Below, piece after piece: positions 26,140 to 34,627 of a stretch of DNA of 64,000 nt (the stretch's first letter is position 1; each line of letters opens with the position of its first letter). The notes under the pieces were generated by a model, which worked only from the letters and a program-made list of their open reading frames with translations, searched no databases and was not told the DNA's origin. The stretch covers positions 1 through 64,000 of the forward strand of contig NZ_SJKA01000021.1 of assembly GCF_004331435.1 (NCBI RefSeq). The letters are read 5' to 3'. The translations under genes and the position numbers were made by a program. This DNA is from Kribbella sindirgiensis (lineage in GTDB: Bacteria; Actinomycetota; Actinomycetes; Propionibacteriales; Kribbellaceae).

Positions 26140-26520
26140 TCAGGGACAGGGCGGCGACGGCGCAGGCGAGCGCGAAGTCGTCCGCCGCCTTCCTCGGGCC
26201 TGTACGGCGTCCGCCGCCAGATACAGCGCGCCTGTCGCGAGGGCCGGGCCGCTGACAACCGACAACGATCCGAGCCCTGGGATGCCGCTCAGCCCGATCG
26301 CGGCAGCGGTGAGTGCGCCGAGCATGACCGTGGTCCACGCGATCCGCTGCCAGGCGACGATCGACAGGCCGATCAGTGGCACGAGCCACGTGGCGGTCAG
26401 ACCCGCCGCGGGCCAACCACCGGGGTCCGCGAACGCTTCGGCGGCGATCCACAGGGCCCCGACGACCGTGAAGACCGCCATCAGCACGAACCCTGATCGC
26501 CGCAGGAACCGCGCCACCAT
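26140..26520 (-). pseudogene. small membrane protein with apparent 3' frameshift
   Basis: 126 aa as read, with four membrane helices (FVLMAVFTVVGALWIAAEAF, WLVPLIGLSIVA, VMLGALTAAAIGL, GPALATGALYLAADAVQA). After VQAR the frame turns into Arg/Ser/Pro-rich sequence. The frame one base back continues with a convincing fifth helix (ADDFALACAVAALSLMLGPAVV, then NRAAKDRDEHVP) around 26080-26200. A one-base loss near 26200-26210 would explain this, by error or mutation. The true C terminus is unclear because the restored frame runs antisense into the kinase tail. Family not recognised. Confidence 0.5.
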
Positions 26521-26610
26521 TCACCTCCGGCCGGTCTGCCAGAGCGGAAAGCCACCACCGCACCGGGCCGTCGGAAGACTCTTGACGGGCTGGACGGCGC
26601 GGCTCTGCGT

Positions 26611-27435
26611 TCAGGTCTGGGCCGGGTCGTCGTCGGTGCGGTCGCTGTCGAGGAAGGTGCGGATGTCGTGCGCGATCCGGCGGCTCTGGACACCCAGGTG
26701 GCCCTTGCGGGGATAGATCAGGGTGGTGCCGCGCGGGATCAGTTCGGCGGTGTGCTCCAGCAGTTCACGGCCGTAACAGGCGTCGCGGGCGCCACCGACG
26801 ACGAGTGTCGGTGCCGTGATCTCGGTCAGGCGATCACGAAGGTCGAAGGCGTCCTCGGCCTCGAGTGTCGTCAGCAGGTCGGTGTCGGGGCGGCCGAGGG
26901 CGAACGGCCCGAGGAACCAGCCCAGCATCCGCACGACCCGGCGGGTGGTGCGGTGTGCACCGATGATCGACATCATCGCGGCGGACGCCGCGCGGAGCCG
27001 GCCGGCTCGCAGGGCGTCCGCGGTCTCGCGCTGACAGCTGTGCCCGAACGGTCCCAGCCGATAGGCGGCCGAGACGACGACCAGGCGGCGTACGACCTCG
27101 GGATGATCGGCAGCCAGTTGCAGTGCCACGCTTCCGCCGGTGGACACCCCGACGACGTCCACCGGCTGACCGAACCGCTGGTGCATCACCCTCGCGTAGT
27201 CGCGGGCGAGGTCGGCCATCGAAGTGCCGGGAGACAGCCCGCAACGCCGGTTGAGCCACCACACCTCGCGGCCGTGCGCGAGCAGTGCACACTGGCCGCG
27301 CTGAAAGCGGAGGTCCAGGCCGTGAGGCGGCCGATGGTGCGCGGTCAGCCCTGGCAGGAACACCAATGGCGGCCCGTCGCCGATGCGCAGGCACGCCATC
27401 GCGTCGGCGACCTCGACGTCGTGACCGTGGCGCAT
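26611..27435 (-). CDS. alpha/beta hydrolase
   Basis: 274 aa. Fold landmarks: oxyanion strand LVFLPGLTAHHRP, nucleophile elbow GVSTGGS (Ser about residue 98), the acid in LVVGGARDACYG and the late histidine in KGHLGVQ. Probably a cytoplasmic esterase or lipase-like hydrolase; substrate unknown. It lies 55 bases downstream of the FtsX-type permease gene and may be part of the same transcript started at 30684. Confidence 0.85.
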   Translation of the reverse strand: MRHGHDVEVADAMACLRIGDGPPLVFLPGLTAHHRPPHGLDLRFQRGQCALLAHGREVWWLNRRCGLSPGTSMADLARDYARVMHQRFGQPVDVVGVSTGGSVALQLAADHPEVVRRLVVVSAAYRLGPFGHSCQRETADALRAGRLRAASAAMMSIIGAHRTTRRVVRMLGWFLGPFALGRPDTDLLTTLEAEDAFDLRDRLTEITAPTLVVGGARDACYGRELLEHTAELIPRGTTLIYPRKGHLGVQSRRIAHDIRTFLDSDRTDDDPAQT

Positions 27436-27490
27436 GGACTGTCACCTCCTGTCGGGTTCGGGAGGCAGCTTCGACCGCTCGGCGGGCCTG

Positions 27491-29914
27491 TCATTCGACG
27501 ACTCGTAGGGCGGCGGGGATGTCCATTCGCTGCTGGCGCCGGAGACCGAGCAGGGGAGCGAGCGCGACGATCGACGTGCCGAGGAGAAGGACGGCGACGA
27601 CGGTCGTGGTCGAGAGAGTCGGTCGGACCATCAGGTCGGGGGTGACCTCGCCGAGGCCGGAGGTGATGTACCTGAGTGCGGCATACCCGCCGGCGATCCC
27701 GGCGAGCGTTCCGAGCAGGCCGATGACCGCGTTCTCGCCGACCGCGATGCCCATCACGACCCGTGGCGGGAGACCGAACGCGAACATCGTGGCATGCTCG
27801 CGGGTGCGTTCGTCCGCGGTGATGCCGGCCGTGTTGAACGCGATCAGCAGAGCGAGCAGCAGGGTGGCTATCTCGATCACGCGAAGGATGCCGGTGAACT
27901 GGGCGAGGGCGTTGTCCAGGACGTCGGCGAAGGCGGCGGCCGAATCGACGGAGGAGACCCCCGGCTGCCCGAAGACGGCGCGTTCGAGCTCGTCGACGCT
28001 CCCCGCGGGCATCACGAGGACCTGGTTGGCGGTGCCGGTCAACCCGAACTGTCCGGCGCCGGCGACGTCGAGATAGGCGAACGTCCGCCAGGGGTCGGGA
28101 TGGAGTGCGCGGACCGGAATCCGGCTCGTGACGAGGCGGAAGCCGTCGGCGGACCGGACCGGGTGCCGAAGCTCGACCACGTTGCCAGGGGCCAGACCGA
28201 GGTCCTGGGCCGCCTTCTCGGACAACACGATCCCGGTCTTCGGGCCGCGGTCGCCGAGCAGCGTCGGGGTCCAGATCTTGTTGGTGAAGTCAACGACCTG
28301 GACGACCGACTCGATGTCGGCGCCTTGACCGAGCAGCGTCGCCGGCACCGCCAGTTGAGGCTGCGACGCGGCGACGGCAGGTTCCTCGCGGAGCGCTCGC
28401 AGCGGCGCGGAGTTCAGCGGATAGTAGGTGTCGAGGGTGACGACGAGGCGCCCGGGGCTGCTGTGGCCGACTTCGTCGGTATGCGCGTCTCCGGCAGCGG
28501 TGAAGGTGTCCAGGAGACCCAGGACTGCGACCAGAGAAGTCATGGCGGCGGCGATGCCGAGGGCCGTGAACACCGTTCGGCGGGGCGTGCGGAGCACGTT
28601 GCGCAAAGCCATCGACAGGTAGGTGCGTCCGGGGAGCCGTGTCCTGGAGAGCAAGGTCAGCAGGCGTCCTGCCGGCCGCGCCGACTTGTACGCACCGGTG
28701 CGAATCGCCTCCACGGGATGCATGCGTACCGCTCGCACGGTGGGGACGACCGCGGCGATCACCGGGAGGACGAGTCCGAGTGCGGCGGCCTGAGCGAAGC
28801 GGCCGACCTGGAAGCTGGTGACCCAGATCGGCAGCGGAAGCAGATCGGCCATGACGTCGCCCATCGCCCTGCCGATGAGCCAGCCGACACCGATCCCTGT
28901 CAACACTCCGACGACGGCGATCTGGACGCCGACGAGCATCGGCCGGACCGCGAGCAGTCGCGGTGGCACGCCGAGCGCCATCCCGACGCCGATCTCCCGG
29001 CGCTGTGACTCGATCATCCGGCTGATCAGGTTGAAGGTGGCGAACGCCGCACCGAACAAGATCAGGAACGCGAAGACGTTCCAGGTGGTCTGGTCGTTCT
29101 GGGCGTCCTCGTACAGTGCTCGGTGAACGGGATCCTCGGCGCGAGTGCTGACCGTTCCGCCGACCGGCGCGAGGGCGGCGGTCAACTGCCGGCGTACGGC
29201 CTCCTGATCGGTGCCGGGCCGAACCCGCACGACGAGGTCGTTGACCTGGCCGACGTGCCCGGTCACTCGCTGCGCCACGGTGATCGGCGCGAACACGACC
29301 GCGTAGCCGGTCTCGCCGAGCACCATCCCGCTGCGGCCGGTCACCTGGAAGTACTCGGGGGTGTAGCCCGTCCCGACGTACTCGAGGGTCGTGCCGGTGC
29401 TGAGCCGGAGCTTGCCGTTGGGCGGCAGCCCGTGGCCGGAGGCGAACTTGGCCTCGAGTACGGCGATGTCGAGGGCGGGATCACCGGCCGCGAGGCCCTG
29501 ACCGTGCTCGACGTGCAACGCGTCGACCGGCGAAACCCCCGACGGCATGCCGACAACCTCACCAGGAAGGAGCAGTTGGTCCGTGCCGGTCGACGCATCC
29601 ACCAGAGTCGGTGCGATCAGGCGCTCGACGGCCACATCGACCACGGGTGCGTCCGGTATACCTTCGACTGCTCGGAGCAGCGATCCCTGCGGAACGAACG
29701 CGCCCGCGGGCAGCTTGACCCGCAGATCGTGCATCCGAAGGCTCGCGTAGCTGCGGTCGTTCGACTCGAGCCGCCACGCCGTCGTGCCGCCGAGGCCGGC
29801 GTAGGCGCCGGTGCCGAGCGCGATGACCAGAGCCAGCGCTGTCACCAGGAGCCAGCGCCGGCGCAGGTCACGCCATGACCAGACGACCCAAAGGCGAAGC
29901 GATCCGGTGGGCAT
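27491..29914 (-). CDS. FtsX-family ABC transporter permease (MacB/LolC-like)
   Basis: 807 aa. An N-terminal membrane helix (WLLVTALALVIALGTGAY), a large extracytoplasmic domain about 45-260, three helices about 275-400, then a second copy of the unit (helix at LGIAAAMTSLVAVLGLL, periplasmic-type domain, three C-terminal helices ending with TTTVVAVLLLGTSIVALAPLLGL). Duplicated FtsX/MacB_PCD organisation is typical of actinobacterial mechanotransmitting or lipoprotein-handling ABC systems. The ATPase gene ends 5 bases upstream. Substrate unknown. Confidence 0.9.
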   Translation of the reverse strand: MPTGSLRLWVVWSWRDLRRRWLLVTALALVIALGTGAYAGLGGTTAWRLESNDRSYASLRMHDLRVKLPAGAFVPQGSLLRAVEGIPDAPVVDVAVERLIAPTLVDASTGTDQLLLPGEVVGMPSGVSPVDALHVEHGQGLAAGDPALDIAVLEAKFASGHGLPPNGKLRLSTGTTLEYVGTGYTPEYFQVTGRSGMVLGETGYAVVFAPITVAQRVTGHVGQVNDLVVRVRPGTDQEAVRRQLTAALAPVGGTVSTRAEDPVHRALYEDAQNDQTTWNVFAFLILFGAAFATFNLISRMIESQRREIGVGMALGVPPRLLAVRPMLVGVQIAVVGVLTGIGVGWLIGRAMGDVMADLLPLPIWVTSFQVGRFAQAAALGLVLPVIAAVVPTVRAVRMHPVEAIRTGAYKSARPAGRLLTLLSRTRLPGRTYLSMALRNVLRTPRRTVFTALGIAAAMTSLVAVLGLLDTFTAAGDAHTDEVGHSSPGRLVVTLDTYYPLNSAPLRALREEPAVAASQPQLAVPATLLGQGADIESVVQVVDFTNKIWTPTLLGDRGPKTGIVLSEKAAQDLGLAPGNVVELRHPVRSADGFRLVTSRIPVRALHPDPWRTFAYLDVAGAGQFGLTGTANQVLVMPAGSVDELERAVFGQPGVSSVDSAAAFADVLDNALAQFTGILRVIEIATLLLALLIAFNTAGITADERTREHATMFAFGLPPRVVMGIAVGENAVIGLLGTLAGIAGGYAALRYITSGLGEVTPDLMVRPTLSTTTVVAVLLLGTSIVALAPLLGLRRQQRMDIPAALRVVE

Positions 29915-29919
29915 GACGA

Positions 29920-30684
29920 CTACCAGCGGAGGTCGGCGGTACGGCTCTTGCCGCCGACGGGTGGGCCGTCGCTGACGATGCGGCCGCTCGACAACTCGAT
30001 CACCCGATCGGCGACCCGGGACAACTCGCGGTTGTGTGTCACCACGAGCACGGTCTTGCCTGCCTCCGCCTGTTCCTGGAGCAGTTCGAGGATCTGTACG
30101 CCGGTTCGGAAGTCGAGCTCACCTGTCGGCTCGTCGGCCAGCAGGATCGGGTTGTCGGTGGCCAACGCCCTGGCGATCGCGACCCGTTGCTGTTCACCAC
30201 CGGACAGTTGGTGCGGGAAGTGATGCAGGCGATCGGCCAGACCGACGCGTGACAGGCCGTCCCGGGCGATGTCCGCGGCCGCCGGACGGGCCGCGACGTC
30301 GGCGCCGAACTGTACGTTCTCCAGGGCGGTCAGCCCCGGGAACAGGTTGAACGTCTGGAAGATGAAGCTCACGGAACGGCGCCTCAGTGCGAACTGCTCA
30401 CGCCGTGACGACCTGGTCATGTCACGTCCGTTGAGAGCGACTCTGCCGTCGGTCGGCGTGTCGAGCAGACCGATCATGTTGAGCAGCGTGGTCTTGCCGC
30501 TGCCCGAAGGGCCGAGCACCACCACGAAAGCGGCCTCGTCGACATGCAGATTCACCTCCGTCAACGCGGTCACTGTGCTGTCACCGACGACGTACCGCTT
30601 GGCCACGTCGTCGAGATCGACCCTCGTCCCCGTCGACAGGTCAGGGGACGACGCTCGCAAGTGGGTGGCGATGTCCTGGTCCAT
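29920..30684 (-). CDS. ABC transporter ATPase (LolD/MacB family)
   Basis: 254 aa. Walker A GPSGSGKTT, Q-loop FIFQTFNLFPGLTALENV, signature LSGGEQQRVAIARAL, Walker B ILLADEPTGELD and H-loop VVTHN are intact. It forms a complex with the FtsX-type permease encoded next. ATG 30684 has no classic ribosome binding site: the GGGACGG six bases upstream lies inside a perfect 8-bp hairpin. A DosR-like box is 36 bases upstream of the start. Confidence 0.93.
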   Translation of the reverse strand: MDQDIATHLRASSPDLSTGTRVDLDDVAKRYVVGDSTVTALTEVNLHVDEAAFVVVLGPSGSGKTTLLNMIGLLDTPTDGRVALNGRDMTRSSRREQFALRRRSVSFIFQTFNLFPGLTALENVQFGADVAARPAAADIARDGLSRVGLADRLHHFPHQLSGGEQQRVAIARALATDNPILLADEPTGELDFRTGVQILELLQEQAEAGKTVLVVTHNRELSRVADRVIELSSGRIVSDGPPVGGKSRTADLRW

Positions 30685-30690
30685 CTGTTC

Positions 30691-30711
30691 ACCGTCCCAG
30701 CCCGGGACGGT
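30691..30711 (-). promoter_or_regulatory. hairpin covering the ribosome binding site of the ABC ATPase
   Basis: On the mRNA strand ACCGTCCC pairs with GGGACGGT across the five-base loop GGGCT. The right arm holds the only purine-rich ribosome binding candidate, ending 6 bases before ATG 30684. Translation might therefore depend on melting the stem or on coupling; inferred from sequence alone. Confidence 0.45.
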
Positions 30712-30719
30712 CGGCGGCA

Positions 30720-30733
30720 GTGACCAAAGTCCT
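30720..30733 (-). promoter_or_regulatory. DosR/DevR-like box
   Basis: On the minus strand AGGACTTTGGTCAC, identical to the box at 31402 at 12 of 14 positions. It is 36 bases upstream of the ABC ATPase start and lies between this gene and the end of the Ddn-like gene, so it would govern the ATPase-permease-hydrolase unit. Confidence 0.55.
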
Positions 30734-30759
30734 TCGGGAGCAGGGACCGTGGCGGTTGC

Positions 30760-31257
30760 CTACTGGTCGGGGGTGACGCGGAAGACCGGATAGTCCGCCG
30801 CGATCCGCTCGAACTCGGTCAGCGGGGCCGTGCGGTCGACCGGCAGATGGGCTCGCGCGCCGGGGGCGAGTTCCAGATATCGCTGCAGGATCGCTGCCCG
30901 GGCGGCCGGTTCGACCTCCACGAGACGGACCGTCTCACGATGACCGGCGCGAAGTACGGCCCGTCCTCCGGCGGCGCGGACGTTGCGCACCCAGTTCGTG
31001 TGATCGCCGAGCATGCAGACCAGGTACCGCTCGCCGTCGTACCGCGTCAGCACCAGCGGGAACGAGATCGTCCTGCCTGTACGCCGCCCGACGACCTCCA
31101 GCGTGACGGCCTGCTTGGGCGCCGCGATCCGGTACGCGTACTGGACGGCCCCGATCCGGTTCAGCACGCGCGCAAGCCGGTTCGGCCGGCCACCCCGGTA
31201 CATCCACCGGTCGAGCCGGTGCAGTACTCCCACGGACTGGGTCTCGGCGCGCTTCAT
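30760..31257 (-). CDS. F420/deazaflavin-dependent nitroreductase-family protein (Ddn-like)
   Basis: 165 aa from ATG 31257, after GGAGGAGTC; the in-frame start at 31278 is less well placed. The motif VGRRTGRTISFPLVLTRYDGERYLVCMLGDHTNWVRNVRAAGG is the F420-binding split-barrel core of the DUF385/Ddn family. Members use reduced F420 to reduce quinones or nitro compounds. Mycobacterial relatives include DosR-regulated genes. It is divergent from the universal stress protein gene, with two DosR-like sites in between. Confidence 0.88.
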   Translation of the reverse strand: MKRAETQSVGVLHRLDRWMYRGGRPNRLARVLNRIGAVQYAYRIAAPKQAVTLEVVGRRTGRTISFPLVLTRYDGERYLVCMLGDHTNWVRNVRAAGGRAVLRAGHRETVRLVEVEPAARAAILQRYLELAPGARAHLPVDRTAPLTEFERIAADYPVFRVTPDQ

Positions 31258-31364
31258 GACTCCTCCGCTGCGGTGCATAGGTCATTCGAGATGTACGTGG
31301 CGGCGTCGTCTTCAGCTCAGCGCGATCAGCGCGGTGTCCACAGGGCTGATCGGCCCCCTGGCTC

Positions 31365-31378
31365 GGGACCAACGGCCG
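31365..31378. promoter_or_regulatory. secondary DosR-like site
   Basis: GGGACCAACGGCCG matches the conserved GGGAC half of the box well and the other half poorly. It is 23 bases before the strong box at 31402; mycobacterial DosR promoters often carry a primary and a secondary site. Confidence 0.35.
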
Positions 31379-31401
31379 ATGCAGGCCACAGGGCGGATCC
31401 C

Positions 31402-31415
31402 GGGACTTTGGTCCC
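31402..31415. promoter_or_regulatory. DosR/DevR-like box (best match)
   Basis: GGGACTTTGGTCCC agrees with the mycobacterial consensus core GGGACTWWAGTCCC at 13 of 14 positions. It ends 59 bases upstream of the universal stress protein ATG, a suitable place for activation of that promoter, and 144 bases from the divergent Ddn-like gene. Confidence 0.7.
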
Positions 31416-31474
31416 TGTCCCCGGGCGCCGGAGCGCGCTGTGCTGGAGGTGCAGACGGACGGGAGTTGATCGTC

Positions 31475-32383
31475 ATGGACGAGATCGTTGTCGGCGTCGA
31501 CGCTGCCTGGCGCCGAGCCGGAGCGCTTGACTGGGCCTTGCGGGAGGCCGGGCGGCGGCGCATGCCGCTGCGTGCGGTGCATGTGATGGACGATCGCAGG
31601 GCGCTCGTCGCGCCGGTGCGGATCGACGGTCAGGTGATCATGGCGTCGCCGATCCCGAAGGTGGACCGGCGGGTGGTCGACGAGGTCGAGGAGTACCTCG
31701 CGGCCGTCGGTCAGGGCCTGGAGTTGGACGCCGATGTCGTGATCGGTGCGCCGGACCGGCGGCTGGCCGACCTCAGCACCGATGCCGGGCTGACAGTGGT
31801 CGGCCGGCGTGGTGTGGGCGGCTTCACCCGGCTGCTGATCGGGTCGACCTCGGAGTACGTCGTGCACCACGGCGACGGCCCGATCGTCGTCGTACCCGAA
31901 GGATGGCAGCGGGACCGCCACGCACACGCGCCGGTCGTCGTGGGCCTGGACAGCGACGACGAGAACGTCGCCGCGCTGGAGTTCGCGTTCGAGATGGCCG
32001 CGCTGCACGGGGCGCCGCTGTGGATGGTGCTCGCCTGGGACATTCCCGCGGCGTACACCTGGGACATCGCGTCCGCCGGCGAGCTGCGCGAGGACTGGGA
32101 GCACCTGGCGCAGGACCGGCTGGACAGCATCGCGGACCAGTGGCAGCACAAGTATCCCGACGTCCACCTGCTCCGGAAATTGCGGCAGTCCCACGCCGCG
32201 GCCACCTTGCTCGACACCGCGGAGTCGACCTCGGCGCAGCTGATCGTGCTCGGCGGCCGGCGCCATCGGTTGCCCGCCCTGATGCTCGGGTCCGTGGCGC
32301 GTGGCGTCCTGCATCACGCGACGGTGCCGGTCGCGGTGGTCCACGAGCGGCCGGCGCCCGGACGCGCTCGGCCCACCACCTGA
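31475..32383 (+). CDS. tandem universal stress protein
   Basis: 302 aa from ATG 31475. Two UspA domains: 1-142 (EIVVGVDAAWRRAGALDWAL..LTVVGRRGVGGFTRLLIGSTSEYVVHH) and 150-295 (PVVVGLDSDDENVAALEFAF..LIVLGGRRHRLPALMLGSVARGVLHHATVPVAVV). The G-x2-G-x(9)-GS ATP-binding motif is present in domain 1 and partly altered in domain 2 (GGRRHRLPALMLGS). Double-domain USPs are hallmark genes of the DosR regulon in mycobacteria. A near-consensus box lies upstream. Role: ATP-binding stress and dormancy factor. Confidence 0.93.
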   Translation: MDEIVVGVDAAWRRAGALDWALREAGRRRMPLRAVHVMDDRRALVAPVRIDGQVIMASPIPKVDRRVVDEVEEYLAAVGQGLELDADVVIGAPDRRLADLSTDAGLTVVGRRGVGGFTRLLIGSTSEYVVHHGDGPIVVVPEGWQRDRHAHAPVVVGLDSDDENVAALEFAFEMAALHGAPLWMVLAWDIPAAYTWDIASAGELREDWEHLAQDRLDSIADQWQHKYPDVHLLRKLRQSHAAATLLDTAESTSAQLIVLGGRRHRLPALMLGSVARGVLHHATVPVAVVHERPAPGRARPTT

Positions 32384-32493
32384 CCAAAGGGGGACGAGGC
32401 GCGGCGACGCGGGAGTTGTACGGTGCCGTCGCGGACAACTTGCATCCCGGTCACTCACGTCGGTGAAACCGGCTCGCGCGGTGTGGCAGCAGG

Positions 32494-34626
32494 TCACGCC
32501 AGTACGCCGGGCCTGCGGCTGTAGACCGGGATGATGTCGATCGGCACGTCGCGGGTGACCATGCCGCTCTTGACGGGCTCGTTGGTCCAGACGTCGTACC
32601 AGGTCCCTTCGGGCAGATAGGTCGTCCAGGTAGTGACGCCGGGTTCGAGGACCGGGTTGACCAGGAGATCGTCGCCCAGCTGGTACTGGTACGGGTGGTG
32701 CCAGATCTCCGGGTCGTCGGCGTGGTCGAAGAACAGCGGCCGGAGCAGGGGCCGGTCCGTGGTGACGGCGCGACCGGCCTGTGCTGCCAGGTACGGGACG
32801 AGCTTCTCCCGGAGTACGGCGTACGCGCGGAACACCGGCACGACCCGGTCGTCACCTGTGGTCTCGGCGACGTGCCACGGCGTCCGGTCGCGCAACGGTC
32901 GTTGATGGTGGTTGAACTCCGAGTGGTACTGCATGATGGGCAGGAACGTCGACGCCGCGGTCGCCCGCAGGTAGAGCTCGGCGTCGGGCACCGGTCCGGA
33001 GAAGCCGGCCAGGTCCCAGCCCCAGTAGACGATGCCGCACGACGCCGCGGTCAGGCCTGCGGTGATCGACGACCGGAACGCCTCCCAGGTGGAGTCCTCG
33101 TCGCCGGCCCAGAAGATGCCGTGCGCCTGCGAGCCGGTGAAGCCCGCGCGCGAGAACGTGACCGGCGCCTTGCCGGCCGACCGGAGCAGGTCGCCGAACG
33201 CGCGCGCGTAGTGCACCGGGAACAGGTTGTTGCCGTCGTCCCCACGCCGCCCGTCGGCGTACCGCAGGTCGTGGCCCCAGGCGTGCTCGCCGCCGTCGGT
33301 CTTGAAGCCGTCGACGTCGAGGTCCTCGACCAGGTACCGGCGCTTCTCGGTCCACCAGTCCCGCGTGCGCTGCACGGACAGGTCGGGCATCAGCGCCTTC
33401 GGGAACCACCAGCCGCGGTTGTGGTACGCCGTACCGTCCGCCTCCAGCACGGCGTGACCCTCGCGGACCATGGCGGCGGCGTCCGCGGCGACCTGACCGG
33501 TGCCGAACTCGCTCTTCTGCAGGGGTATCTGCCAGAGGATCACCTTGATGTCGCGACGGTGCAGATCGTCGATCATCGCGCGCGGGTCCGGCCAGGCGCC
33601 GTCGGGCGGGTAGCCGAAGTCCGAGGCCTTGTGCGCGCTGCCGTCCGGCGTCACCTCGTACTGCGCGTCGCGCCAGATCGTGATGCCTTCCTCGTCGCTC
33701 CACGCCTCGATCACCACGGTCCCGACCGGGATACCCAGCTCGCGGTGCTTGTCCATCCGGGCCGTCACGAGGTCCTGCGTGTTCCACTCGTTGCCGGAGG
33801 CCCACAATCGGAACACCCAGTCCGGCAGCTCCTCCGCCCGGCCGACCTCGTCCAGGAACGCACTCAGTACCTCGGTCGGCGGTCCTTCGTAGATGCCGAG
33901 GTCGACGACCGGTTCGTGGCCGAGGGCAACTTCCACCGTGAGGCCGGTGTCGTCGGAGGAGAACCACGTACGGCGTGAGGTGCGCACGTGGAAACCCCAG
34001 CCGCCGTTGACCACGTGTGCGAACGGCATCGGAAGGTAGGTGCGGCCGTGCGCGCCCTGTGCCTTGTACTGTTCGAAGACGACGGCGTCCAGGTCCCGGC
34101 CGCGCTGGTCCAGATGGTCGTAGCGCTCGCCGAAACCGACCAGATGATCGGTCGGCCGCAGAGGCAGTCTGAACCGCGCCCGGTGCACGCCTGCGGCCGA
34201 CACCAACCACTCCACAGCGCTGACGCGATCACCGCCACCCAGCACCTCGCCACCCGCGGCCGTCCACTCGGCGGGCGCGACTTCGAACCATCCGCTCGTC
34301 TCGGTGCCCGCACGGAAGCGGTAGCGGACCGGTTCGGTGATCGGCGGGGTGACGACGGACCAGCTGTCGTCGGAGCCCAGCGCCTTCGCCTGGGCCTCGC
34401 TCAGGTGGCCCTCACCGCCTGCAAGTGCTGCCGCGTCGGCCGCGGTCGCCTGGGCCGGTGTCAGCTCGAGTGTCGTCGTACCCCATTCGCAAACGACCGA
34501 CGTGACGTCGGGGGAGGCGACGACGCCGAGCCGGACCGGCTCGCCGACGAGCGGAAGGACCGGGACGCGCTGGTCCGGGGAGCTGGCGTACGGGTGCTCG
34601 ATGCCGTACGGGCGATGGGTGATCAT
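32494..34626 (-). CDS. GH31 alpha-xylosidase/alpha-glucosidase
   Basis: 710 aa from ATG 34626, one base after the stop of the GH15 gene. The GH31 nucleophile is D444 in DVDGFKTDGGEH, the acid/base D509 in FWAGDEDSTWEAF; WIEAWSDEE-like and GWWFPKALMPDLS stretches are family-typical. The N-terminal beta-sandwich occupies 1-220, the TIM barrel about 235-570, followed by C-terminal beta domains. There is no signal peptide, so it acts in the cytoplasm on imported oligosaccharides. The GFKTD and following residues resemble YicI-type alpha-xylosidases, but alpha-glucosidase is not excluded. Last gene of a six-gene operon. Confidence 0.9.
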   Translation of the reverse strand: MITHRPYGIEHPYASSPDQRVPVLPLVGEPVRLGVVASPDVTSVVCEWGTTTLELTPAQATAADAAALAGGEGHLSEAQAKALGSDDSWSVVTPPITEPVRYRFRAGTETSGWFEVAPAEWTAAGGEVLGGGDRVSAVEWLVSAAGVHRARFRLPLRPTDHLVGFGERYDHLDQRGRDLDAVVFEQYKAQGAHGRTYLPMPFAHVVNGGWGFHVRTSRRTWFSSDDTGLTVEVALGHEPVVDLGIYEGPPTEVLSAFLDEVGRAEELPDWVFRLWASGNEWNTQDLVTARMDKHRELGIPVGTVVIEAWSDEEGITIWRDAQYEVTPDGSAHKASDFGYPPDGAWPDPRAMIDDLHRRDIKVILWQIPLQKSEFGTGQVAADAAAMVREGHAVLEADGTAYHNRGWWFPKALMPDLSVQRTRDWWTEKRRYLVEDLDVDGFKTDGGEHAWGHDLRYADGRRGDDGNNLFPVHYARAFGDLLRSAGKAPVTFSRAGFTGSQAHGIFWAGDEDSTWEAFRSSITAGLTAASCGIVYWGWDLAGFSGPVPDAELYLRATAASTFLPIMQYHSEFNHHQRPLRDRTPWHVAETTGDDRVVPVFRAYAVLREKLVPYLAAQAGRAVTTDRPLLRPLFFDHADDPEIWHHPYQYQLGDDLLVNPVLEPGVTTWTTYLPEGTWYDVWTNEPVKSGMVTRDVPIDIIPVYSRRPGVLA

Positions 34627-34627
34627 G

